Shown one piece after another: positions 1 to 6,025 of a stretch of 6,197 nucleotides of DNA (positions are counted from its first letter, which is position 1; each line of letters opens with the position of its first letter). The notes under the pieces are model-generated. The model saw only the letters and a list, made by a program, of their open reading frames with translations. It was not told where the DNA came from and did no database searches. Source of the stretch: Conexibacter sp. (GTDB lineage Bacteria > Actinomycetota > Thermoleophilia > Solirubrobacterales > Solirubrobacteraceae); the NCBI GenBank assembly GCA_025964295.1, contig JAOPZD010000588.1:1-6197 (forward strand), in the 5' to 3' direction. The position numbers and the translations under genes are program-made.

Positions 1-1
1 C

Positions 2-1393
2 GGCGACCGCGTCCTGCTCGTCGCGCCCTCGGTCCCGGAGTTCGCCGGCGCCTACTACGGCATCCACGCCGCGGGCGCCGTCGCGGTGACGGCCAACACC
101 ATGTCGACCCGCCCCGAGCTCGAGTACGTGGGCACCGACGCGGGCGTCTCGCTCGTCCTCGCCTGGCACGAGGGCACCGGCCCCTCGCAGGAGGCCGCGA
201 CCGCGCTGGACGTCCCCTTCTGGTCGCTGGGCCCCGACCTCGCCGATCTCGCCGGCGACGCGCCCGTCGACCAGCCCCACCCGCGCGACGCATCGGACAA
301 CGCGGTCATCCTCTACACCTCCGGCACGACCGGCCGTCCCAAGGGCGCCCAGCTCACGCACGGCAACCTGATCGCCTGCGCCGAGATCTTCAGCGAGGTC
401 CTCGAGGTCGCCGAGGACGACCGCATGGGCACCGCGCTGCCGCTCTTCCACGTCTTCGGCCAGGCCGTCGTCATGGGCACGACGCTCCGCGCCGGGGCGA
501 GCCTCAGCATCCTCGCCCGCTTCGACGCCGGCGACCTCCTCGGCATGCTCCGCCGCGACCGGCTCACGATGATGTCCGGCGTCCCGACGATGTGGAACGC
601 GCTGCTGCACGCGCCCGCGGGCGCCGACGACAAGGAGGACTTCAAGACGCTGCGGCTCGCCGCGTCCGGCGGCGCCGCGATGCCCGCCGAGGTCATGAAC
701 GCGTTCGAGGAGCGCTTCGGCTGCGTGATCCTCGAGGGCTACGGGCTGAGCGAGACGACCGGCGCCGCCACCTTCAACGGCCTGCACCGCGCGCGCAAGC
801 CGTCCTGCGTCGGCATCGCGCTGCCGCGGTGCGAGGTCGAGATCCGCGGCAACGACGGCGCCGAGGTCGCGACGGGCGAGGTCGGCGAGGTCCACATCAG
901 GGGCCCGGTCGTGATGAGCGGCTATTGGAACCGGGACGAGGCGACCGCCGAGGTGCTCGACGCCGACGGCTGGCTGAAGACCGGCGACCTCGGCACCGAG
1001 GACGCCGACGGCGACATCCGCATCGTCGACCGCAAGAAGGACCTCATCATCCGCGGCGGCTACAACGTCTACCCGCGCGAGGTCGAGGAGGTCCTCTACG
1101 AGCACCCCGACGTCGTCGAGGTCGCGGTCATCGGCGTGCCCGACGAGCACTTCGGCGAGGAGGTCGCGGCCGTCGTCGCGCTGCGCCCCGGCGCCGAGCT
1201 CGACGCCGCCCGGTTCCGGGCGTGGGCCAAGGAGCGCCTCAGCGCCTACAAGGTCCCGCGCCTGTTCCAGGTGATGGAGACCCTGCCCAAGGGCCCGACG
1301 GGCAAGATCCTCAAGCGCGCGATCGACGCCGAGGGCGTCCGCGCCGCCTCCGACGCGACGGCGGCCGCGACCGCCGCGGGGCCCGCCAAGTGA
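2..1393 (+). CDS. Acyl-CoA synthetase (AMP-forming, ANL superfamily), 5' partial
   Basis: This enzyme would convert a fatty or other carboxylic acid, ATP and CoA to acyl-CoA through an acyl-adenylate. The open frame runs to the left edge, and the first visible residues (GDRVLLVAPSVPEFAGAYYG) are typical of the family's N-terminal domain, so roughly the first 30-60 residues lie outside the window and the GTG at 86 is not the real start. About 463 residues are visible. The ATP-binding loop YTSGTTGRPKG is at nt 314-346, LPLFHVFGQ follows near 437-463, GYGLSETTG is at 737-763, GWLKTGDLG at 968-994, the hinge region VDRKKDLIIRGGYNVYP at about 1025-1075, and the C-terminal catalytic lysine in PTGKILKR is encoded at 1304-1306. 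All core motifs are intact. The C-terminal tail is alanine-rich. Chain-length specificity cannot be read; medium or long acyl chains are plausible. The gene overlaps the SDR gene by 4 bases and is the first visible gene of the operon. Confidence 0.95.
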   Translation, partial: GDRVLLVAPSVPEFAGAYYGIHAAGAVAVTANTMSTRPELEYVGTDAGVSLVLAWHEGTGPSQEAATALDVPFWSLGPDLADLAGDAPVDQPHPRDASDNAVILYTSGTTGRPKGAQLTHGNLIACAEIFSEVLEVAEDDRMGTALPLFHVFGQAVVMGTTLRAGASLSILARFDAGDLLGMLRRDRLTMMSGVPTMWNALLHAPAGADDKEDFKTLRLAASGGAAMPAEVMNAFEERFGCVILEGYGLSETTGAATFNGLHRARKPSCVGIALPRCEVEIRGNDGAEVATGEVGEVHIRGPVVMSGYWNRDEATAEVLDADGWLKTGDLGTEDADGDIRIVDRKKDLIIRGGYNVYPREVEEVLYEHPDVVEVAVIGVPDEHFGEEVAAVVALRPGAELDAARFRAWAKERLSAYKVPRLFQVMETLPKGPTGKILKRAIDAEGVRAASDATAAATAAGPAK

Positions 1394-2157
1394 GGGTCGA
1401 CGGCAAGGTCGCGGTGGTCACCGGCGCGGCGGGCGGCATCGGCGCCGCGCTGGCCCACGCGCTCGCCGAGGCCGGCGCCCACGTGGTGACGACCGACCTC
1501 GACGGCGCCGGCGTCGACGTCGCCGCCGACAGCTCGAAGACCGAGGACATCAAGAAGGTCCTCGAGGTCGCGCGCGAGCGCCACGGCCCCGTCGACCTCT
1601 ACTGCGCCAACGCCGGCGTCCCGGGCGCGCAGGGCCTCGGCGACAGCGACGAGGACTGGGCGCGGACGATCGACGTCAACGTCCTGGCCCACGTCCGCGC
1701 GGCGCGCCTGCTCGTGCCGAGATGGCTCGAGCGCGGATCGGGCTACTTCGTCGCCACCGCGTCGGCCGCCGGCCTGCTCACCCAGATCGGCGCCGCGCCG
1801 TACTCGGTGACCAAGCACGCGGCGGTCGCCTTCGCCGAGTGGCTGTCGGTCACCTACGGCGACCGCGGCATCGGCGTCAGCTGCCTGTGCCCGATGGGCG
1901 TCAACACGGACATGTTGAACTCCGGCCTGGACGCCGACGACGCGCAGACCGCGCTGGGCGCCAACGTCGTCGCCGTGGCCGGCGAGATCCTGGAGCCCGA
2001 GACCGTCGCCGACCGCGTGCTGGAGGCGATCGCGGCCGAGACGTTCCTCGTCCTCCCCCACCCCGAGGTCCTGGAGTTCTTCCGGCGCAAGGGCACCGAC
2101 TACGACCGCTGGCTGCGCGGCATGCGCCGCCTCCAGGGCGCGGTGACGACGACGTGA
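1390..2157 (+). CDS. SDR family NAD(P)-dependent oxidoreductase
   Basis: This is a classical short-chain dehydrogenase/reductase of 255 residues, a usual length for the family. The start is GTG 1390, inside a GTGA overlap with the synthetase stop; a later start would remove the first Rossmann strand. Motifs in order are the cofactor glycine loop TGAAGGIG (residues 11-18), NAG at 74-76, Asn97, Ser125 in ATASAAG, and Tyr138-x-x-x-Lys142 in PYSVTKH, so the Asn-Ser-Tyr-Lys tetrad is complete. Asp36 at the end of the second strand suggests a preference for NAD(H), an inference from the family rule. The stretch between that strand and the next (residues 36-50) is shorter than usual, so the helix normally found there looks reduced. 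The substrate cannot be read. In this operon it probably oxidises or reduces a hydroxyl/keto group on an acyl-CoA or its precursor, as LvaD-type SDRs do beside ACAD10/11-like enzymes. It overlaps the HAD gene by 4 bases. Confidence 0.93.
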   Translation: MRVDGKVAVVTGAAGGIGAALAHALAEAGAHVVTTDLDGAGVDVAADSSKTEDIKKVLEVARERHGPVDLYCANAGVPGAQGLGDSDEDWARTIDVNVLAHVRAARLLVPRWLERGSGYFVATASAAGLLTQIGAAPYSVTKHAAVAFAEWLSVTYGDRGIGVSCLCPMGVNTDMLNSGLDADDAQTALGANVVAVAGEILEPETVADRVLEAIAAETFLVLPHPEVLEFFRRKGTDYDRWLRGMRRLQGAVTTT

Positions 2158-2807
2158 GCGCCGACGCCGGCCGCAGCGCGCTGCTCGTCGACTTCGGCGG
2201 CGTGCTGACCACCAGCGTCCACGACGCCTTCCGCGCCTTCGCCCGCGAGATCTCCGACGACGAGGACCTGGTCCTGCGCCTGCTCGCGACCGACCCGGAG
2301 TCCAGCGCGCTCCTGGTCGCCAACGAGAACGGCACGATCGACGACGCGGCCTTCAACGCGGGCTTCGCGGCCCGCCTCGCGGCGCACGGCGCGCCGACCG
2401 AGCCCGAGGGCCTGCTGAACCGCATGCAGGCCGGGTTCGGCCCCGACGAGGCGATGGTCGACGGCGTCGGCGCCCTGCGCGCCGCCGGCATCCCCATCGC
2501 CTTGGTCACCAACCAGTTCGGCAGCGACTGCTACCGGGGCTTCGACCTCGCCGCGCTGGCCGACGTCGTCGTCGTCTCGACCGAGCTCGGCGTGCGCAAG
2601 CCGTCGCGCAAGATCTATGCCATCGCCTGCGAGCGCCTCGGCGTCGCGCCGGGGTCGGCGGTCATGGTCGACGACATCCAGCACAACCTCGACGGCGCCG
2701 CGCGGCTGGGCATCGAGGGCGTCCTGCACCGCGACGCGGCCGCCACGCTGGCCGAGCTCGACGCCCGCTTCGGCCTCCGCCCGAGCGCACGACGGCGATC
2801 CGCCTGA
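2154..2807 (+). CDS. HAD-IA family hydrolase, similar to the HAD domain of ACAD10 and epoxide hydrolase 2
   Basis: This is a haloacid dehalogenase superfamily protein of 217 residues, probably a cytosolic phosphatase-like enzyme. The start is GTG 2154, in a GTGA overlap with the SDR stop, which implies translational coupling. Motif I is LLVDFGGVL with nucleophile Asp13; motif II is Thr119 in ALVTNQ; motif III is Lys149 in GVRKPS; motif IV is the Asp173-Asp174 pair in VMVDDIQHN. A helical C1-type cap sits between motifs I and II (about residues 20-100). The second aspartate of the usual DxD motif is a glycine (Gly15). Such DxGGVL variants occur in ACAD10 and a related DLGNV occurs in the active phosphatase YihX, so loss of activity should not be assumed. 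C-terminal layout (KPxxxIY, then a DD pair, then AARLGI) is like ACAD10. Its substrate is unknown; a role on a phosphorylated acyl-CoA intermediate of the neighbouring dehydrogenase is inference from context. Confidence 0.88.
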   Translation: MSADAGRSALLVDFGGVLTTSVHDAFRAFAREISDDEDLVLRLLATDPESSALLVANENGTIDDAAFNAGFAARLAAHGAPTEPEGLLNRMQAGFGPDEAMVDGVGALRAAGIPIALVTNQFGSDCYRGFDLAALADVVVVSTELGVRKPSRKIYAIACERLGVAPGSAVMVDDIQHNLDGAARLGIEGVLHRDAAATLAELDARFGLRPSARRRSA

Positions 2808-2814
2808 TCGCGTA

Positions 2815-2836
2815 AAGTTGAATCCGAACTCAACTT
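2815..2836. promoter_or_regulatory. Perfect 7+7 inverted repeat, candidate operator
   Basis: AAGTTGA at 2815-2821 and TCAACTT at 2830-2836 are exact reverse complements separated by 8 bases. They lie in an AT-richer island within the 43-base gap between the HAD and enoyl-CoA hydratase/isomerase genes, the only sizeable gap in the operon. The size and symmetry suit a dimeric repressor such as a TetR- or GntR-family regulator of acyl-CoA metabolism. A loose -10-like TAAAGT overlaps the left arm (2813-2818), but no convincing -35 was found, so an internal promoter is only possible. It could also form a weak RNA stem just before the ribosome binding site. Confidence 0.45.
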
Positions 2837-2837
2837 C

Positions 2838-2844
2838 GAAGGGA
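2838..2844 (+). promoter_or_regulatory. Ribosome binding site of the enoyl-CoA hydratase/isomerase gene
   Basis: GAAGGGA lies 6 bases before ATG 2851. It is the clearest Shine-Dalgarno sequence in the window, and it fixes this start over the earlier in-frame ATG at 2617, which lies deep inside the HAD gene. Confidence 0.7.
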
Positions 2845-2850
2845 CGGCCG

Positions 2851-3672
2851 ATGTCCGACAGCCTCGCACCACCCTCCACCGACACGGTCCTGGCCGAACG
2901 CCACGGCGGGGTCCTGGTGCTCACCCTCAACCGCCCCGAGCGCCTCAACGCGTGGAACGACGCCCTCGAGGCGCGCTACTACGCGCACCTCGACGCGGCC
3001 GAGGCCGACCCGGAGGTCAAGGCGATCGTCGTCACCGGCGCCGGGCGCGGGTTCTGCGCCGGCGCCGACATGGACGACCTGGAGGCGATCGGCGACGGCA
3101 CCCGCGACCTGGAGGCCGTGCTGCGCGACCGCCCCCGCGCGCGCACGTTCCCGCTGACGATCCGCAAGCCGATGATCGCCGCGGTCAACGGCGCGGCCGC
3201 CGGCCTCGGCCTGGTCGAGGCGCTGTACTGCGACCTGCGGTTCGCCACGCCGGAGGCCAAGCTGACGACCGCCTTCGTGCGCCGCGGGCTGATCGCCGAG
3301 TACGGGATCTCCTGGATCCTGCCGCGGCTGATCGGCCAGAGCGCCGCGCTGGACCTGCTGCTCTCCGGCCGGGTGATCCGCGGCGAGGAGGCCCACCGGC
3401 TCGGCCTCGTCGACCGGCTGTCCAGCCGCGAGTCGGTCGTCGCCGACGCCGTCGCCTACGCCACCGACCTGGCCGAGCACTGCTCGCCCGCGTCGATGGC
3501 CATCATCAAGTCCCAGGTCCACGCCGATCTCGACCGCTCGTTCGCCGAGTCGGTCGCGGCCGCCGACGACGCGATGATCGCCTCCTTCCGCCGACCCGAC
3601 GTCACCGAGGGCGTGCAGAGCTACACCGAGCAGCGCCCGCCCGCCTTCCCGCCCCTTCCGCCCCGCGACTGA
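2851..3672 (+). CDS. Enoyl-CoA hydratase/isomerase (crotonase) family protein, isomerase-type active site
   Basis: This 273-residue crotonase-fold protein acts on acyl-CoA thioesters. The family fingerprint is clear: [10 protein letters not shown] near residues 30-40, oxyanion-hole segment [10 protein letters not shown] (about residues 66-74), second oxyanion segment NGAAAGLG (113-120), and the C-terminal [19 protein letters not shown] block. The start ATG 2851 follows a good ribosome binding site. In my hand alignment with rat mitochondrial hydratase, the Glu144 position is Phe142 and the Glu164 position is an aspartate. Instead, Glu150 in GLIAEYG aligns with the catalytic glutamate of yeast Eci1-type delta3,delta2-enoyl-CoA isomerases (TEGG region). 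I therefore favour an isomerase or other crotonase chemistry over simple hydration, though automatic annotation will probably say enoyl-CoA hydratase. It is 16 bases upstream of the acyl-CoA dehydrogenase gene and is likely cotranscribed with it, possibly from its own promoter in the gap before it. The proline-rich C-terminal tail is probably disordered. Confidence 0.92.
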   Translation: MSDSLAPPSTDTVLAERHGGVLVLTLNRPERLNAWNDALEARYYAHLDAAEADPEVKAIVVTGAGRGFCAGADMDDLEAIGDGTRDLEAVLRDRPRARTFPLTIRKPMIAAVNGAAAGLGLVEALYCDLRFATPEAKLTTAFVRRGLIAEYGISWILPRLIGQSAALDLLLSGRVIRGEEAHRLGLVDRLSSRESVVADAVAYATDLAEHCSPASMAIIKSQVHADLDRSFAESVAAADDAMIASFRRPDVTEGVQSYTEQRPPAFPPLPPRD

Positions 3673-3688
3673 GAGAACGAGCAAGCCC

Positions 3689-4960
3689 ATGAACTTCGAG
3701 CTGACCGATCGCTGCAGGGACTACCAGGGACGCGTCCAGGCGTTCATGGACGAGCGCATCTACCCGGCCGAGGCCGTCTACGAGCAGCAGATGCGGGAGT
3801 CCGGCGATCCGCACTTCCATCCGCCGATCCTCGAGGAGCTCAAGGCCGACGCCCATGAGCGCGGCCTGTGGAACCTCTTCCACCCCCACGGAGATGAGGC
3901 CCTCCCATCCCCGGGGCTGACCAACGCCGAGTACGCGCCGCTGGCCGAGATCATGGGCCGCTCCGCCCACCTCGCGCCCGAGGCGATGAACTGCGCGGCG
4001 CCCGACACGGGCAACATGGAGGTCTTCACGCTCTTCGGCACCGACGAGCACAAGGACAAGTGGCTGCGCCCGCTGCTCGACGGCGAGATCCGCAGCGCGT
4101 TCGCGATGACCGAGCCGGCGGTCGCCTCCAGCGACGCCACCAACATCGAGACGCGGATCGAGCGCGACGGCGACGAGTACGTCATCAACGGCCGCAAGTG
4201 GTGGACGTCCAACGCCCTGCACCGCAACTGCAAGGTGTTGATCGTCATGGGCAAGACGAACCCCGACGGGCCCAAGCACGCCCAGCAGTCGATGCTCGTC
4301 GTCCCGATCGACACGTCCGGCGTGACGATCGTCCGCGGCCTGCCGGTCTTCGGCTACCAGGACCGCGAGGGCCACGCCGAGGTGCTCTTCGAGGACGTGC
4401 GGGTCCCGACCACCGCGCTGCTGGCCGGCGAGGGTGAGGGCTTCATGATCTCCCAGGCGCGCCTGGGCCCGGGCCGCATCCACCACTGCATGCGCTCGAT
4501 CGGCATGGCCGAGCGCGCGCTGGAGCTGATGTGCCAGCGCGCCCAGCAGCGCGTCGCGTTCGGCAAGCCCGTCTCGGAGAACGCCAACATCCAGGACTGG
4601 ATCGCCGAGTCGCGCATCGAGCTGGAGATGATCCGGCTGCTGACGATGAAGACCGCCTGGCTGATGGACACGGTCGGCAACCGCCACGCGCGCGTCGAGA
4701 TCGCGGCGATCAAGGTCGCGGCGCCGCAGGTGGCGCTGAAGGTCATCGACCGCGCGATCCAGGTCCACGGCGGCGGCGGCGTCTCCGACGACTTCCCGCT
4801 GGCCTCGATGTACGCCCACCAGCGCACGCTGCGCCTGGCCGACGGCCCCGACGAGGTCCACAAGCGCACGATCGCCCAGCGCGAGCTGCGCAAGTGGACG
4901 CCGGACGACGGCGCGGGCGCGGCCGGCACGCCGAACGGCCGGCCCGCGCTGGCGGGCTGA
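3689..4960 (+). CDS. Acyl-CoA dehydrogenase family protein, ACAD10/ACAD11-like type
   Basis: This is a complete flavoprotein of 423 residues, a normal length for acyl-CoA dehydrogenases. The helical N-terminal domain ends near residue 130. The flavin/substrate segment [17 protein letters not shown] is at about 138-154, the beta-domain GRKWWTSNA at 168-176, [20 protein letters not shown] at 262-281, AFGKP at 290-294, [12 protein letters not shown] at 357-368, and LADGPDEVH at 383-391. The segments RIHHCMR, WIAESRI and LADGPDEVH are hallmarks of the ACAD10/ACAD11 branch, which I recognise from the vertebrate proteins. Asp385 takes the place of the catalytic glutamate (Glu376) of MCAD and is the likely base; this aspartate is typical of the branch. 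Members of the branch in Pseudomonas (LvaC) and mammals act on 4-hydroxyacyl-CoA after phosphorylation by an APH-type kinase. Applying that here is inference, since no kinase is visible and classic dehydrogenation remains possible. The start ATG 3689 has only a weak purine-rich leader (GAGAG, from 3671). Last gene of the operon. Confidence 0.95.
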   Translation: MNFELTDRCRDYQGRVQAFMDERIYPAEAVYEQQMRESGDPHFHPPILEELKADAHERGLWNLFHPHGDEALPSPGLTNAEYAPLAEIMGRSAHLAPEAMNCAAPDTGNMEVFTLFGTDEHKDKWLRPLLDGEIRSAFAMTEPAVASSDATNIETRIERDGDEYVINGRKWWTSNALHRNCKVLIVMGKTNPDGPKHAQQSMLVVPIDTSGVTIVRGLPVFGYQDREGHAEVLFEDVRVPTTALLAGEGEGFMISQARLGPGRIHHCMRSIGMAERALELMCQRAQQRVAFGKPVSENANIQDWIAESRIELEMIRLLTMKTAWLMDTVGNRHARVEIAAIKVAAPQVALKVIDRAIQVHGGGGVSDDFPLASMYAHQRTLRLADGPDEVHKRTIAQRELRKWTPDDGAGAAGTPNGRPALAG

Positions 4961-4975
4961 CCCGGCGTCCGAGCG

Positions 4976-5034
4976 GCCCAGGTCCGTGTCGTCGAGTGTC
5001 CCTATGCGGGACACCAGACGACACGGAGCTGGGC
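4976..5034. terminator. Long interrupted hairpin between convergent genes, probable bidirectional terminator
   Basis: The segment folds about position 5005. The inner stem GTGTCCC (4996-5002) pairs with GGGACAC (5008-5014) around a 5-base loop. After a 2x2 internal mismatch, TCCGTGTCGTC (4983-4993) pairs with GACGACACGGA (5017-5027). After one G/G mismatch, GCCCAG (4976-4981) pairs with CTGGGC (5029-5034). That gives 24 base pairs in total. It begins 15 bases after the dehydrogenase stop and ends 5 bases before the stop of the minus-strand metal-binding protein gene, the right place to end both transcripts. No U-tract follows on either strand, which is common in high-GC actinobacteria. A repeat-element origin is an alternative. 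Confidence 0.75.
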
Positions 5035-5039
5035 GACGC

Positions 5040-6002
5040 CTACGACAACCCCGCCACCGCGCACCCCGCGCGCCCGGCGGTGAACCCGCGCACCATCGCG
5101 TCCGCGTTGGCCACCTCCATCCCGAGGTACGTCGCGCCCCGCGAGCCCGCCGGCCCCAGCGTGTCCCCGTACAGCGAGTAGGCGGCGCTCACGCCGGTCT
5201 CGCGCGCGATCGCCTTGGCCAGCTTGGGGTTGATCGACGACTCCGGGAACACCGCGCTGACGCCCTCGCGGCGGATCACGGTCGTGAGCTTGGCCAGATC
5301 GCCCGCCGAGGGCTGGGCCTGCGTCGTCTGGGACGGGATGACGGCGCCGACGACGTCGATGCCGTAGCGCTTGGCGAAGTACCCGAACGCGTCGTGGTCG
5401 GTGACCAGCTTGCGCTGGGCGGCGGGCACGCGCGCGAAGCACCGCGCGATGCCGGCGTCCATCCGGCGGAGCTTGCCGAGGTACGCGCGGGCGCCGCGCT
5501 CGACGGCGGCCCGCGCCCCCGGATCCGCCGCCACCAGCGCGTCGCGGATCCGCCCCACGGCGTACTCGACGTCGACCGGGTCGTGCCACCAGTGCGGGTC
5601 GAAGCGCGAGGCCTCGGGGCCGGTGTCCTCGCCGGGCAGCGTGACCGGCCGGCCGGCGCCCGCGTCGAGGACCGTCGGCGAGCCGCCCGCGTTGCGCACC
5701 ACGTCGCCCATCCAGGCGTCGAGGCCGTCGCCGCTGGTGACGACGAGCTTGGCGCCCGCCGTCTCCTGGATGTCCTTGGGGCGCGGCTCGTAGTCGTGCG
5801 GGTCGGTGTTGGGCTTGAGGATCTGATGGACGTCGACGGCATCGCCGCCGATCGCCCGGACGACGTCGCCCAGCTGCGTCGTGGTGACCACGACGTCGAT
5901 CGCGCCCGGCGCCGAGGAGGAGCCCGAGCTCGACGAGCCACAGCCGGAGGCCACGACGGCAAGGACGACAACTACGGGGAGGAGGCGCGGGAGGGCTCGC
6001 AT
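5040..6002 (-). CDS. Metal ABC transporter substrate-binding lipoprotein (ZnuA/TroA type, probably zinc)
   Basis: This 320-residue protein would be anchored outside the membrane and capture a divalent metal for an ABC importer. The N-terminus is a lipoprotein signal: MRALPR, a hydrophobic run, then a lipobox ASGC with Cys21, followed by a Ser/Gly linker. The cluster A-I fold signatures are present. Predicted ligands are His69 (NTDPHDYEP), His137 (DPHWWHDP), His203 (TDHDAFGYF) and Asp280 (LYGDTLG), spaced almost as in TroA (His68, His133, His199, Asp279). A histidine at the third position, where manganese binders such as PsaA have glutamate, points to zinc. The His-rich loop of E. coli ZnuA is absent. 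The ATG at 6000-6002 lies 23 bases after the stop of the regulator upstream; the ribosome binding site is weak. No permease or ATPase gene follows, because the next gene is convergent, so the transporter partners must be elsewhere. Zinc versus manganese cannot be settled from sequence alone. Confidence 0.93.
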   Translation of the reverse strand: MRALPRLLPVVVVLAVVASGCGSSSSGSSSAPGAIDVVVTTTQLGDVVRAIGGDAVDVHQILKPNTDPHDYEPRPKDIQETAGAKLVVTSGDGLDAWMGDVVRNAGGSPTVLDAGAGRPVTLPGEDTGPEASRFDPHWWHDPVDVEYAVGRIRDALVAADPGARAAVERGARAYLGKLRRMDAGIARCFARVPAAQRKLVTDHDAFGYFAKRYGIDVVGAVIPSQTTQAQPSAGDLAKLTTVIRREGVSAVFPESSINPKLAKAIARETGVSAAYSLYGDTLGPAGSRGATYLGMEVANADAMVRGFTAGRAGCAVAGLS

Positions 6003-6025
6003 AAACGAGACCCATTCTTATCACA
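6003..6025 (-). promoter_or_regulatory. AT-rich spacer upstream of the metal-binding protein gene, possible promoter or metal-regulator half-site
   Basis: This 23-base spacer contains TGATAAGAAT on the minus strand, where the T and G of the site overlap typical actinobacterial Zur half-sites (8 of 10 positions match my recollection of TGATAATGAT). The second half does not complete a palindrome. It also contains TAAGAAT, loosely like a -10 element. It is clearly poorer in GC than the coding DNA around it, but the regulatory reading is weak. Confidence 0.2.

Noticed and set aside
592..1389. Long arginine-rich plus-strand frame continuous with the SDR frame, upstream of GTG 1390
   Set aside because: It overlaps the acyl-CoA synthetase out of frame and has the low-complexity Arg/Gly/Ala composition expected of GC-rich shadow frames; the SDR fold begins at 1390.
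86..1393. GTG 86 as the real start of the acyl-CoA synthetase
   Set aside because: The same frame is open to the window edge and encodes conserved family residues before 86, so the gene is truncated by the window.
3602..5014. 470-codon minus-strand open frame across the dehydrogenase gene
   Set aside because: Composition is repetitive (Ala, Arg, Val, Asp, Leu) with no recognisable domain, and it lies antisense to a clearly conserved gene. GC-rich DNA makes such long frames common.
4996..5014. Inner palindrome GTGTCCC-N5-GGGACAC as a stand-alone operator
   Set aside because: It is nested at the exact centre of two further stems between two converging stop codons, so a terminator or repeat hairpin explains it better; no start codon is near.
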